DNA from: Epiperipatus broadwayi
Taxonomy: Eukaryota > Onychophora > Udeonychophora > Euonychophora > Peripatidae
Length of the DNA stretch: 64,000 nucleotides
Assembly: GCA_028023455.1 (NCBI GenBank)
Contig: JAQFVV010012489.1
Coordinates: forward strand, 2,853,881 to 2,917,880
Direction of reading: 5' to 3'
Numbering within the stretch: the stretch's first letter is position 1; every line of letters starts with the position of its first letter. The translations under genes and the position numbers were made by a program. Of this stretch, positions 1-13,559 are shown one piece after another. Below the pieces are notes generated by a model, which saw nothing but the letters and a program-made list of their open reading frames with translations, had not been told where the DNA came from and ran no database searches.

Positions 1-3000
1 TGGTTTCTCATTATGATTAACTTATTACAAATATATTTATCTACTTTATTAGCAACAGCATTTTATCCTTAATATTATTAAACTATCTTATTTTAAAAAT
101 TCATACTTAGAAAAAAAAAATTCTATAGAAAACAAAATTTTATAATGAGTATGGGCTTCTCAAAATATTTTAAAAATTTCATGTTGCAAAGTCAAAGATG
201 TTACACAAAATATTATCCAAAATTCAGTACTAGATTTTAGTATTTAGCACACAATGTTTACTAATCATAATATATTCTTCTTTAAGCCTTTCTTTAGTAT
301 GATATAAGTGTAATCATCAATATATTTCTGTTAATCAATAAACAAAAAATATACTATGCATATTGCTTACATAATTTACTTTGTACTATTGTATTTTAAA
401 AATATGCAATACTTATTTTTCTCTTAAAAAAATAATACTAAAGCATTTAAAATTCTTATCACTTTAAAGAAAATATCATTGTTTAGATACCTTATTTTAA
501 AAAAAGTTTATATTTCATTTCGAAATAAAATTCAAAATAGATTCTATGATTCCTTTCTTTCCTTAGGATACTTTAGATCTTCAATTTTAAGTTATAACGT
601 CCTATTCCTTCTAAGCAAATAAACCAATCTTATACAAAATGATAGCATAACCTAAGTTCTAAATTATTTATCATTTCTCTTAAACATATCTTACTAAACG
701 ATGCAGTTACATGAAATAAAGATAGCGAAAACAGATGCATAGGATTAAGGAAGAAAGCTAGAGTATTACTCTTAACATATCTCAAAATCATGGCACAGTG
801 CAAAGAGGTATGGCATTTACCTGCCTATTATCCTCTAGTACAGGGACGATGTTAAAGCTATTTCTTTAGCTTTATTAGAACATCAAATATTTAAAGAAAT
901 ATAAACACTGTCCAAATAAAATGTGTATCAGTCATTTAACTATGCTGATAACCACATAAAGACTAAATATTATTCCCATTCCCTATCGTATCCTATTTTT
1001 TAAAACATCATCTTGGTTTCCTGTTCACTAAGTACTTCCAAGCCACTATCTCAACATTATTTCTCAAGATTTTCCACATCTTACAGCGATAAATAACTAT
1101 CTGCATTTACAAAACAATAAATAAAATTCATTAATAGTTAAACAATCTTACGATTCCATAAGAAAAATTGCTTACTTCATTGCTCTGTATGTTTAATCAT
1201 ATACAATCTACTTAGACAATATTTGAATATCCCAAATGAAAATTTTAAAAGAATCACATAATTATTTGTTATGTTGGATTATATCACTAATAAAAAAAAT
1301 CGTCGTATGCATATTTTCAAATCAATCCTACTATCTCATAATGTTTTTTTAAAATGTTGTATGAAATGCGGTACATATAAGTAAAAAAACGTTTACACTT
1401 CATTCTTCCAATTTATGGATGATCTAAAGAAAACAAAAAAAATATATACATTATAAATTATCAATAGTTATTATTATTACCAATAACCTTTATCTAGTCA
1501 TCGTGTTCAATAGGCTTCCTTTATCCACTTAAGCATTGCAGATATAAAAAAAAAATTCACACCCATACACTTTATATTAAAATATTTTTAGCTAAATTAT
1601 TAGATTGTTATATTATAAAATTTTAATATTAATAAATTAATGTTTTTATGTTTTTCCTAATCTTATATAAAAATTTAGATTTAAACTAGGTTAACAAAAT
1701 AAAAGGAATCAAAACTATAATTACATATTTTCTTGACGACAGTTCCTGATAAGTCCAAAATGTTTATTATTTTCTCTAGAGTTTTCCAAAAATGTTCTCC
1801 TCCAAGCACGTTAAAGTTTAAAATAAAAAATAATTATTAATCCATTTAGTAAAATTTATAGAAAATAATCCTTGGTTTTAGTATTTAGAACGATAATTAT
1901 TATATCATAATATTAATTAATCCTGTGAAGCTTCTTAATTTTCTCTACCAATATTCTCTGCATATCTGATGCATCAATCCATCTAATTTAACTTTAAAAA
2001 TATTCGATAAACTTTTAAGTACTATTTGTATTTCCATGGATCCATTTTTTTATTCATCTATGTGTTCACTTTTTATCTATGTTTCCTTCTTGATACATTT
2101 AAACTTTCGTTTGGTATTTTTTATAAATCTCTTTTAAAATAAAAACTTCAAGTACTTTTGAACAAATCTTTTCCAAATACATTTTAAATAATTTGAAGAA
2201 TGGATATTTTAATATCAAAATGCTTCTGTAACATATTTTCCTGGGTTCTTTATTTAATTCTTGAAAAATATTTTTAAAAAAATGTTACCTTCAGAAAGTA
2301 TATAACATTTTACTCCTTTGAATATAATATTCTATAAAATAATTCATGAAATATAATTGTCTTAATACTATTTAAAAATAAATCTTGGATAATCTTATAA
2401 ATAATGCGTTTCAATACATTTTTTAGACTCCGTATAATGTCTGAGCTGTGGTTTTTATGTACCAAAACAGTTCTCCGGTGAAGTATTAATAAAGCTGTAT
2501 CAATAAATATTTCAAATATTTTTTCAGCATTACAACTTATATCCATTTTATTTCGTAGTATATCCATCCTTTATTGCGAAGCTTAGGTTAAACTTTTAGA
2601 TAAAATACGACTGGTAAGTACTTTAAAAAATTAGAAAATCATCTCCACAAAGTTTCTAAATATATAATTTTTTTTAAAACTTTCTTTTGCAAAACACTTT
2701 AAAATTATCAATTAGTTTTTGCAAAATAAACGATAAGAAAGCACTAAAAAAAATTGACTAAAATAAAAAATTTTAAAATACTATCTTTTTGATAGTTATA
2801 ATTTACCTTTCTCCAGTTTCAATACATTATTAATCTCCCCCTATACCTCCGTGCAATTCATATTTATAGTCTGTAAGAATACCTATTCCTATGGGTTAAT
2901 TCTTACTTTAGCTTGAGAACAAATTTACATATTTCCAATTTCAAGTAGAATTGAATTTCAAAATTAGAAATTATGACGCAATAAAATTTAAAAAATATTA

Positions 3001-3858
3001 TTTAAACTATTATTTAAAAAATTACTTTTGAATCAATTATTATTTTGTTAAAATTATTTAAACATTTAAAATAACTTTTAAAATAACCTTAATAACCTAT
3101 TCCATTTAGCTATTTTTATTTAAACAAAATATTTAATTTTTATTATATCTGTATTCGTCTTTATTACATTACTTAAAACATTACATACGATAGTTAACTT
3201 AATATTTATTACTATTTACTTTTATGATAGGCAATAATTCTATCCAATTCTATAATATAACTTTTAAAATATTTTAAACTTTGTTATTATTTCAAACAAG
3301 AAGCGTATGTGTGAACGCATATAGTATACAAGTCACATGATTAATAACTTTGACAGAAGATTTTCAATCTATTTCTCTGCCCAGATTAATAAAATTGATA
3401 CACTTATTATATTATATAAAATAATTATAAAAATTTGGAAGAACAATTTAGAAAATATAAAACTAGATATAATTTTCACCATCACAAAGTTTATTTTAAA
3501 ATATACTATATTAATTTTGACTATTTAAATATGAGTACAAATTTAAATACTGTATTTATTAACTTATCAGTTTTAAACTATTAAAATCGAATTTTTAAAT
3601 ATACTTTTAATATTTATAGCTGTGTTATTTAATATGGCCAGCTTTTACAACCATATGAAACAATATTTTAAACTTTACTTAACTACTTTTTAAATAATTC
3701 GCTATAATTTTATATACCACATATTTTGTTTAGCTTTAAATTGTACTTTAAAAATATAATCGACAAACTATAATTAATGTATTAAAAGAACATATTCTAA
3801 AATTTAAAATTTTTAGTAATTGACTGTTATGAACTATTACTGGCCTATAGAAAAGGTC

Positions 3859-3861
<3 letters not shown>
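1..3861. other. AT-rich non-coding sequence, no gene seen
   Basis: No open reading frame here resembles a protein I know, and those present are short and rich in K, N, I and F, as expected by chance at this base composition. CpG dinucleotides are still scattered through it, unlike the repeat-rich blocks further on. By inference it is intronic or intergenic sequence. No tRNA-like box pairs, terminal repeats or long hairpins were found by eye. Confidence 0.6.

Positions 3862-3947
<86 letters not shown>
3862..3947. repeat. (AT)n microsatellite
   Basis: About 86 bases of uninterrupted AT dinucleotide repeat. It creates a meaningless I-Y-I-Y reading frame on the minus strand. Confidence 0.97.
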
Positions 3948-3952
<5 letters not shown>

Positions 3953-5778
3953 ATGAAGCATGACTTTTTTAGGAATGGAAGCACACTTCTTTTTTTTATA
4001 ATGTTTTTATTTCACTTGCCACAATATTTTTTTACATAATAGCACCTAATATATATATATATAAATCATTATGCAATTACAAATATCCAGTAATGCCCTC
4101 TGTTTAAAAGTCTATATTTGTATGATTATTTCAGTTAGTGTTAACAGTAACTTTATTTTCATATATATATTACACACATCTAGAAAAATCTGAAACTCTC
4201 TTATCTCTAAATCAGAGAATATATTATCAATATATTTTTATCTTCCAAATCCTTTTAAAATTTTTAAAAGTTTTAACAGTAAATTAGATCCTAGCATTGT
4301 TGGAACATCTTATAATCAATGAGAATGCAAGAATGCATGAGTCAAATTATCCTACTATTTATATCAAGAAATATATTTTGTTCTCTTCATTTAATGAAGA
4401 GAACAAAATATAACAATAATAATGATAAATATAGACTTTCTAAAATAGTATTATAGACAAGTGTTTATTTATTTTTTAATCATGATCTAATAATGTTTTA
4501 TTAGTCCAGAAAAAGTAGAAAGTAGGTTAGAAGCACATGTTATTAATTCAAATATTTATTATATATCCAAATTATCTTTTTATTCAACAGATATTTGATC
4601 TATATAATGTTATAAGTGTGCAAACATTAATTTATACCTACAATGATGCAATGTAGATATCATTTCATTTAGAAAGCAATCAATTTACGAAAGATTACAA
4701 ATGAGCAGATGCTTGTTTCATCCATGATAATGCTATGGAAATTGAACCAATTTTTATCTGGTGTATAAAAAATCTGTCAATATTATAAAACTTTACCAGT
4801 AGGTGAACATAATATTTGTGTACATTTTATGATGTTATCTTTTGGACTTCATAATTAAAAAGTAGGTAATATTCACTTTTAAAACAAAGAAACATTTACA
4901 TGTTTTTTTGGAAATGCTACAAATTAATTTTTATATTTTAATAAAATGTCACCTCTCACAAATTCAATAATCCTCTCTATCAATAGACAAACATTTCTAC
5001 TTTCTTCTTATCATTATATCCATTTTACAATCATATACTTTTAAAAATAAATTTTAAAAAATTATAAGAAGGAATTTAGATTTACTTCTATTGAATCAAA
5101 GATAGAGTTTTTTCTATTCTGCTCTATTTAGAACTTTTTCAATTGAAGCAGAGTACCTATCAATACATTTTATTATTCTCTTTAGCCAATTTTAACCATA
5201 TTCTCTCAAATAAAAAAAATATTACATAAAATGACAAATAAAAAAAAATCACAATTATTATATATAACAAACATTTATGCTTTTAACACACAAATAAGAT
5301 TCTTTCATTCCAACATAAAATTAAACAATTAAGACTACATTATTTTATACTACAATGTAAATAAACTTTTTACACTTATCTTTCAAATGTAATATCACAT
5401 AAATAAAACAACAAATATACTAAAGATATTAAACATTTAAATGTAGTATTTGTAGTCTACTATTGTAAATGCAGTAACAAAAATATATATAATAGAGATA
5501 GAACAATAATTTCATCAATATTATAAACTTTATTATTTAAACATTCATTTTTAAAATGAATAAAGTCAATTCACAATCTCATACAATACAATTAATAATA
5601 AACATTTTTTATATCAATACTACCATTGCCATAGAAACACAGTTCAATGCTTCTTAGGTTAACATATCAACCATAAAAATCAAACCAATAAATAAAAGAA
5701 AAAATATAACTGACATTTTAACACATATTGAAACTCATCTCAAACTTCTGTAGATGCAATATATTATAACGATCAAAA
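3948..5778. other. Non-coding AT-rich stretch
   Basis: No gene recognised. It holds a perfect 39-bp palindrome at 4373-4411, listed separately, and a CTCF-like word on the minus strand near 4094-4104. The rest is low-complexity AT-rich sequence. Confidence 0.6.
4373..4411. repeat. Perfect 39-bp palindrome
   Basis: Two exact 19-bp arms (4373-4391 and 4393-4411) surround one unpaired T. The arm reads ATATTTTGTTCTCTTCATT. There is no loop, so this is a cruciform-type inverted repeat rather than a typical hairpin RNA. No function assigned. Confidence 0.95.
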
Positions 5779-5901
5779 TAAAAGTGGAGATCGAATCTAA
5801 CCGCAAACTACGATATCTGCTCTATGGGGCACCATCTAGGCATTTAAACCTAGAAAAACTTATAGAGTAGGCAGATACGCGCTGTTAAGATTCCACTTTA
5901 T
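5779..5901. repeat. Imperfect fold-back element
   Basis: The left arm (about 5779-5828) and right arm (about 5860-5901) pair in blocks: AAAGTGGA with TCCACTTT, AATCT with AGATT, and ATCTG..CTCTAT with ATAGAG..CAGAT. Small indels separate the blocks. The loop holds a CTCF-like word (5828-5840) and a short internal palindrome. It reads as an old inverted repeat or fold-back insertion; I cannot name the family. Confidence 0.5.
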
Positions 5902-7600
5902 TTAAATATTCAGATCATTAGCCCAAGTCACTAGCTCAGAGGAGTAGCAGAGATAATAAAATATAAATTTTATATCTTAAATATAAAAGAATAAAAGCCA
6001 CTGCCAGAAATTAACACATAAAAATATTTATTTATGCACATATAAAATAACATTTAAATTTTGAGGAATAAATTCAACATTTTAGATTTTTCTATTAATC
6101 TTTAGTTTTACATTTTAATTAAATTACAACCATGAGTTTAATATTTATTTAGTGAGTCGAGTATGAATAGACTACATAGTTCTGCATTTGAAAAGAAAAT
6201 ATTCTTCCCTGATTTAACCTTAGGCAACAAATTTCGCAATCAAACCGGCGCCAATCCATCTGATACATTTATGTATTCAATGTAGCATGAAAATACGACA
6301 ACACAAAATACTATACTGTCAGGAATGTACATCTGAACAGCAAGTAGAATTAGAAAAAAAATTGTCTCTCTATCAACCAGGAATGCGACATCTGTTGGCG
6401 AGTAGAACAATAAACATAAAACTCCACAGAACTGGACTGCGGTCCTTTGCCGTCTTACAAACCCATCCATAGGCAAACAGAAGGTGTGTGGCGTATATAT
6501 ATATATAATCCTGCCCATAGCGGATCTCATACTACATCTACAATTACACAAATATATCCAATCCATTGAACCAATTCAACTACGAAATGAATAACCTAAG
6601 ATTATCCTCCCTTAATATAACTTTACAAAACTATATAGCCATTCACGCCCAACTTAAATTTAACATTTAAATACGTTCGCACAGATTATTTTTATACAAT
6701 TTGCTTTATAATGTCGAGTATAGATCGGCTGCGCAGATTCCATGGTCAAAAACATTCCAAATTAAACACAACCAATCAAAATACAAAGTCAATCGATAAC
6801 GTCAATTGCTGAGGGAATACAGGAGACCCTTTGGTGTTCATCATAAGACACCACAGTGGCATCGTTGACTTATATATTCTAATCGACTGTGAAAAACACA
6901 ACATAATCAACCGCTAACGAATCTCTGCAACGTCTTTACACAACTTAAATATAATGCATTTAATAATTTCTACAATAAATATTACTACAAATAATAATAA
7001 TAAAATGGAAATGATTTTAGCAAAACTTAACTATATAAATTTAAACAATCAATTATTAATTTGAAAATCAAATAAGAGTTCATTTTAAAATTTAAATTAG
7101 CTGAATCTTTAAAAAAAAACATTGACGAAAGTTCTTAATTACTTTTTTTTGTTGTTAATTTGTAAAGTTCATAGCTCACGGTAGAAGTATCCAGGTTTCT
7201 GCTTTTAATTCCTGCGATGCCTCCATTGGAAGATAATGTTCTGGAGATGGCAATAGCTGGTTCAAAGTATCACAGTCTTTTCATTTTTTTTTTTTATAGA
7301 GAGTGTGGTATGTGCGTCCTACCACATCTCTCAAACACAAAACGCTGGAACTCCTCCAAAAAAACTATATTTCTCTTTTTATATTATCCACACGGATTCA
7401 ATCAACAAAATGTCACTAATCCATCACATTCGTTAGGGTCCGAGCCAAGGCTTGGTGCTTCCATTGGTCAAACTAATTCCTCTTTATTTTCTTATCTATC
7501 TTTCATCAGATCATTTTAATTATACAAGAGCCCAAGGCTAGATTGCTTTTCAAACAATTTATAAACAATCATTTCCATTTACAGATTACAAGAATTAATT
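5902..7600. other. CpG-richer unique segment, no gene identified
   Basis: This stretch is visibly richer in G+C and CpG than its surroundings. Two overlapping frames run on opposite strands (minus 6240-6566, 108 codons; plus 6287-6472, 61 codons), and a 100-codon plus-strand frame lies at 7217-7519. None matches a family I recognise and no convincing splice sites frame them. A short stem, GTGTGGTA with TACCACAT plus flanking AGAGA/TCTCT, sits at 7298-7332. It could be a regulatory or promoter-like region, an exon of an unknown transcript, or simply older unique intron. Confidence 0.4.
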
Positions 7601-8789
7601 AATACCTGTTTTTATTTTTAAATCTTGTACTTTTTTTTATAAAAAAGTACGTTCAAATACTTATTTATGTTTTTTTTTTTAAAAAAATATTTTTAAAGTT
7701 TGGCATCTGTGGGAATGTATATACGTTTAACAAAAATTTTAATTTTAGCGTTAAGTTTTTTACTTTTATTTGCGAACTTTTAAGTTTTTATTTTAAATTA
7801 ATGTAACGACATATTTATATATCGTTACAATATATAGACTGTGTATGAGAGAGATAGAGAAAGAGAAAGAAAGAGAATGAAGCAAGAAAGAGATAAAAAC
7901 TTCATAAATATATAGTGCTACAGTTATAATTATAATATTTAGCAAATAATTAAACAATGATTTATTCTTAGACCAAAAAAAATATTAAATACTTTTTTCT
8001 TACATTTTTTAACCCATCATTACTTTTTATTTATTTAAATCAAATTATCCAATTATGCTTAAAATACATTGGCCATCTTTACTTTTCTTTAAGTGTTTAC
8101 TTTGTCTCTAAAAGAAAAAAGAAAAGAGAGACATCGAAGTTTGCTTATTAGATTATCCACTAAGATCCATCCATTGAACTTCATTCTAACCTCAGTTGTT
8201 TTAAATGTATTTTATTCAAGTAAAATATAACATATATATATATTATTTGCAAATTAAATATATATATATATGCGTGTGTAGTTTCATTTTAATTATGCAA
8301 ATCATTATGCAAAAATATATTACATAAATAGATTATGAAGCTTCTGCATTTCAAATGTTGGAATATTAAAACTCATGACATTCAGTAAATAATTTGACTT
8401 ATATATTTTTTAAATATTTTCCTCAACAATAAACAATATTATTATTTTAAACATTTATTTTAAATTAAAGATTTCATATCTGTTCATATATTATATGTTA
8501 TATGTAGTTTGCAAAAAGGCGGATTGTAAATTTGATTAATTCTTTTGTAGTAGCACTTTTTTTTAAATAAAAAAGAAAGATAATATATGCATATAATATA
8601 ACAAGTTGTGTGATTCATTATATTAAAAAGCTATAATTTATAATATGTAAATCAGAATATTTAATTACCTGCTGCCCTCTATATGAAATAACATATTTAT
8701 TGACATATGTAATAATCATTGGTAACATTTTAGTAAAGCTTTAAGGACACTGTCAATAAAATATTTAAATACAGTAAAGTGTCAAGAAC
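7601..8789. other. Non-coding stretch with small hairpins and simple repeats
   Basis: It contains a near-perfect palindrome at 7627-7650 (GTAC, a T-run and an A-run, GTAC) and a 28-base hairpin at 7802-7829 with ends TGTAACGA and TCGTTACA. A purine-rich GA tract lies at about 7846-7900 and two TA tracts at 8226-8274. A CTCF-like word on the minus strand lies at 8671-8685. No gene is seen. CpGs become rare from about 8.2 kb onward. Confidence 0.6.
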
Positions 8790-11700
8790 ATTTGTGGATT
8801 GAGATAAAGTTAGAAAACAAGAATGAAATGGTGGCTATAATGTATATGGCTACTGGAGATGGTCAAACTATAAAGGAGTGGAACAATAGTGTATACAAAT
8901 GTCTATGTAAGGATATACAGAATTTTAAAAAAGGAAGAATATTATGGTTATAGGGAGTATGAATGGGCATATTGAAGAAATTAATGACTTGGAAAACAAG
9001 AATGGGCAGCTTCAAGCATGAATATGACTTAAAAATTAATCAAATATTTATGAAGGGCAATATCATAGTCTAGAAATAATATATTCCACACAATAGATTA
9101 TGTATTAGTAGAAAAAAACAGGGAATGCATAAAATATGGAAAATTAACATTTTTAATAATAAAGAGAGAGTATGTAATAATGAGTCCAATTTCTTTATAA
9201 AAGAAATGATTAGTAATGTGATGGGAAATAATAATAAATGTAGAAATAATGAAAGATATGAATGGAGAGTGAATAATAATAATAAATTAGAGGAATATAA
9301 AATAAAGTAGAAGAAGTCATGGAAGAATTTGTTGGAAATGAATATACGGATTGGTGTGGTGAAGCAGAAAAAGTAACAAAGAGAGTTTTAGGTGAGAGTA
9401 CTCAGAAAAATAAAAGTAATAAAAAAGTGAGAATTAGTAAAAGTATAAAAGAAAAAAATCATGCAGAGAATATTAATGTGCTATTAAGAACAAAGAAAGT
9501 GAAAAAGATATAAATATTAAATGGGAAAACTATTTAAATAAAAAGAAGTTTGCTAAAACAGATAATTATAGAGAGGGAACAAAATTAAATAGTAAATTAT
9601 TGGAAGATATTAATAAAAGTGGAAGAGATAGTAGTAAAAAAATAGAAATATATTAAAAGAAGGAATGAAAGAAAGTGAGAAATAGTATTACTAAATTTTG
9701 AGGAGAAAGAGTGTAGTTTTAGAGAAGAATTAGAGTCAATCTTAAATAAGTATGTATTGGATATAAAAAAGATGCTAGAAGTGAAGGACACAATGATAAC
9801 AATTATAAAAGCACATAGTAATGGAAATATTAGTTTTACAGAAAATGAATTGAATGAAGCAGGGAAGAATTTGAAAAATGGTAAGACAAGAGGTTTAGAT
9901 GAATGAATAGCAGAGATAGTGATGAGATTTGGAAAATAAAGCAAAATTAAATCTATTATCATGCATTAATAAAATGACACAGAAGACAGAATTCCAATAT
10001 AGCTGGAATAATACAATAGTGAGGATATTATTGAAAGAAAATGGTAAAGACCATGAAAAGATAAACAATTATAAACTGCTAGTGGTAATGTCAGGGTTGT
10101 ATAAAGTTTTTGCATATATGGTGGTAGCTGGAGGGGTAGCAAAATGTATGAAAGAAAATAATATAGTGGAAGAAATGCAAAAAGATTTTAGAATGGATAG
10201 GCATATAGGAGATAATTTATTTGCAGTCACAAAACTTATAAAAATGAGTAGGAATATAGGTAGGCAATTATATATGGTCTTTATATATAGAGTGAAGGCA
10301 TATAATAGAATGAATAGAAATAGATTATAGATAAATTTAGTAAATTTTGTAATGAACAGGGCTTTAGTGGATCTTATTAAGAGATTTATGAAAATTATTA
10401 TATGTATCAATTAAGAGTTAAAAATAAAATGGGACTAAGGCAAGGATGCCCTATATCATCTAGTTTGTTTTTGTTATATTTGAGAAAAATGGAGAGGGTA
10501 ATAAAACAATTAGGAAGAAGGTAGAGATACCATGAGTAGATGACAAGGGTAATGTATAAAGTCTTTTATTTGCTGATGATGTTTTCTTATACATAGAAAA
10601 TAGTGAAGTCATGAAAGTTGTGTTGAAGACAGATGCAGGGGAAGGTAAAGAGATTGAAGATCAAATGTAGTGAACAAAAATCAAGAGTATTGATGGTTAA
10701 CATTGGAGAAAGAGAAGAAAAAGAATTTTTTTGGGAGGAAACAAAGTTAAATATAGTGAATAGGTACAACTATTTGGGAATTGTCTTATGTGATCAGAGG
10801 AATTTCTTGGAGGAATGGGAGAAAAATTGATAAATGAAGCAAAAAAAAAAGAGACTGATAAAAAATTAGCAGTGTTTCATATAATAAATATGATGTAGCA
10901 AGAATTATGTGTTAGAAAAGGGGTGTTATATTACTTAGAAAAAGTACAAAGAGAAGTAGAAAGACATGCATTAGATGCAGATGTGTGGATAGCAAAGGAG
11001 GCAATTCAATGAGAAATGGGATGGGTTTTTTAATGAGAGATGCAAAAAGTGAAATGAAAATGTTTGATAGATTGCAATTTATAAATAGTAAGAGAATAGC
11101 CAAAATAGTATTTATTTGGGTTACAAGTAAAGGGCAAGTTGGATAAAAAATGTAGTATAGTATGCAGAAGATTTTGATATAGACTTTATGTCAGTATACT
11201 TGTACAAAGGGTGAAATAGTTGAGTGTTATAGTGGCAAAAACTGAGATAGAAGAATAGATACATTAGTAAAAAATAGGAAGCTGGAGAGATAGAGAACTA
11301 GTATGGAGAATAAAAAGAGCTTAAATATATATAGAAGTAAACAGAATATTGGATGTGAGTTAATTTATGATAATAATGGACAATATTTTACTATTTAAGG
11401 CTCAAACAGGATCATTAGCAACAAAGAAATATACACATAAATGGAGAAATGTGGGTGATTTAGTCAGCAGGTTATGTAAGGAAGGCATGGAACATATTAT
11501 GCATTTGTTAATAGAATATAAATGCTTACAAGCAGAAAAAGTGCAAATAATGAAGTTGTGAGAGAATAAATAAAGAGCAAAATGATTAAACAGAAATTGG
11601 GTTATTGGCCTTTATGCTGGGGTTAGACAAAGATAAAAGGGATTTAAATAGAAAGATCATGGAGTGGATAAAAATGATGTGGTGGAAATGGGATAAGCAG

Positions 11701-11826
11701 CATAGTAAAGAATATGAGAAAAACTTAAGGTGAGTAATGGATAGGGATAATGGCCAAGAGATTCCTGACTTTTATAAAGGAGTAACCACATCAGATCACA
11801 TCACATGCAAATCATAAAAAAACTTT
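8790..11826 (+). mobile_element. Decayed LINE, family A (endonuclease + reverse transcriptase)
   Basis: A non-LTR retrotransposon relic broken by many stops and frameshifts. In order: the 3' part of an APE-type endonuclease (8790-9120; pieces read GDGQTIKEWNNSVYKCL and MNGHIEEINDLENKNGQL, then a trace of the IDYVL box); a K/N/E-rich linker (9125-9950); the RT fingers and palm (about 9950-10450), with LRQGCPISS at about 10434-10460 and the catalytic box LFADDV at 10566-10583; the thumb and a domain resembling KSRVLMVN and YNYLGIVL (10670-10790); and a C-terminal Cys/His motif (11367-11520). The start of the endonuclease is missing, so the copy is 5' truncated. The 3' end is set at a short A-rich tail near 11826. 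The clade is not resolved. A second fragment of this family lies at 31247-31360. It is non-functional. Confidence 0.88.
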
Positions 11827-13038
11827 AAATATTTAATTACAAATATCTATATAACTGTTCTGGTTATTTTGTCCAATACAAAAAAAATGCAAATTTCATT
11901 GAAAGTTAAAAAAAAAAAAAAAATTGTATTATTACAATTAACAAATATTAAAACAACTTAATATATTTTATTGAAAGTAACTATAAAAATATTGCAATGG
12001 CTTAGTAACATCCTAATATCAAAATGTATCCCAGAGTTCTTACTGAAATGATATATAGTCATTTTCTGAATTGTAAACTATGACAATAGAAAGCTACAGA
12101 ACTGAATCTAAGAGAAGCTCTTAAATACCAATAATTACAAATCAAAGACTGTTAAAATCTTTTATTAATATTTACATGTTATATGCAAAACATTCAAGTT
12201 TAGGCTGATTTACAATGATTTTTAAAGACATGGCACTGATGAAATGCTTATGTGATTATTATATTGTCATAAATTACAATTACTTTAGAAATTAGCCATT
12301 ATAAACATCACTTAATATTTTATTTCACAGAGAGATTATTAGAGGAAATTCAATATACATAATAAATAAGAATTGAAATATCTAAATATAAATAACTAGA
12401 TACTTTTTTTTAAAATATTAAATGCTTTTATTGACCATATACTAAAAAAAAAGTTTCTTCAATCATAATTGGGATTTAAATGTAACTTGAAATAAAAGCA
12501 TTGGGGGTCCAGAAAAATAATTAAGTAATCTTTCTATTGTAAAAAAAAAAAAAAAAAAAAAATTCTTCACCCATCTTTTAAGTAAAACTGTGGTTTAAAA
12601 AACATTTTTTTTCTTTTCAATGCATGGTGAATAAAAAGCATTTAATATAAACAATTTCTTTCTATCTATTAATTTTAAGTTTTTAGTATTGGAACAGTAA
12701 ATAGAAATGTAAAATTATATTATACTTTAAATTGCCTGGACACTTATAGCTGATATATGTCATTAATATCCAGTCAACATTTAGACAATCCTAATATCAA
12801 CAACAATCAACAATTTCAAACTGCTGTCAAGGCAATCCCTTTTTAACAATAATTATATATTTCTGCTATAAGTTAAAATGTATACTTCTTATGTACATAA
12901 GAGATTAAAAATATTAAGTATTCCTTTAAGTGAAAAGTGTTTAGCATTTTTACTTTAATTACACATATTTTGTTTTTTAAAAAAAGCTTACCAAAACTAT
13001 ATTGTAAATAAACATCATTTAATGTATTAAGTCAATTT
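11827..13038. other. Non-coding stretch after the LINE
   Basis: No gene seen. There are A-runs at about 11909-11924 and 12541-12562. The sequence is almost free of CpG, as in the flanking repeat-rich blocks. Confidence 0.6.

Positions 13039-13073
<35 letters not shown>
13039..13073. repeat. (CA)n(TA)n microsatellite
   Basis: A run of CA dinucleotides passes directly into TA dinucleotides. The same compound pattern recurs near 31.2 kb and 38.8 kb. Confidence 0.95.
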
Positions 13074-13129
13074 CAGTAGATATATTTGAAGTAAGTTAAT
13101 ATGTATACTCTTTATGTTTATATTTAATA

Positions 13130-13330
13130 AATTAAGTCACATATTAAAAAAAATGTGTTGTATCACTTTCATAGACATTTTAAACACATATACAAAAGTT
13201 CAACATGATAATATAAATATCAATTTTAAAAATTAGAAAAAAATCATTATGCCACTCTCTAGTGAGTTAAACAAACATATTTTTCAACTTCAATAATTGC
13301 ATTTAAAAATACACATTATTCTTTATCAGA
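13130..13330. repeat. Member of an AT-rich dispersed repeat, related to 34.3 kb
   Basis: It shares the word TATCACTTTCATAGA with about 34317-34331, followed in both by a T-rich run, an ACAAAA..TTCAA block and, further on, a CTCF-like word near a GTGAG (13251-13266 here; 34442-34457 there). The alignment is loose but keeps the same order. This is an unclassified interspersed repeat, probably old. Confidence 0.4.
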
Positions 13331-13468
13331 TTTAGGTTTAATTTATAAATGAGATTTGTCAAAGGTTATTTGGTGAAAGAAATTATCTACTTAAATAAAA
13401 GTCAATATTTTATATGTTTGGCACAAACAAATGTTTAACATAATATAATTTGTATTAATCACTTGCAT

Positions 13469-13553
13469 GACTTATCATAGTGATAAAGCGGTAGATTCTG
13501 GGATCAAGGAGCACAGGTCATGGCTCCATCACTTTCACTTCTAGTGCAGGGAT
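13469..13553 (+). repeat. Possible eroded tRNA-like repeat
   Basis: A region TAGTGATAAAGCGG resembles a pol III A box with a small insertion, and GGTCATGGCTCC lies where a B box could be. Similar 5' halves occur near 22045 and 46848. Neither box is intact. It could be a tRNA-derived SINE remnant or chance resemblance. Confidence 0.25.
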
Positions 13554-13559
13554 ATTTTA

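Noticed and set aside
790-860. Minus-strand mini-exon ending AGGCAG|GTAAAT
   Set aside because: The donor looks good, but upstream stops and the lack of a clean acceptor or any cyclase similarity make it unsupported.
3748-3984. Minus-strand frame with a long I-Y repeat
   Set aside because: It is the translation of the (AT)n microsatellite and has no independent coding evidence.
9597-9962. Minus-strand 121-codon hydrophobic frame, and another at 10069-10410
   Set aside because: Both are antisense shadows of the family A LINE, whose plus strand gives recognisable endonuclease and RT motifs.
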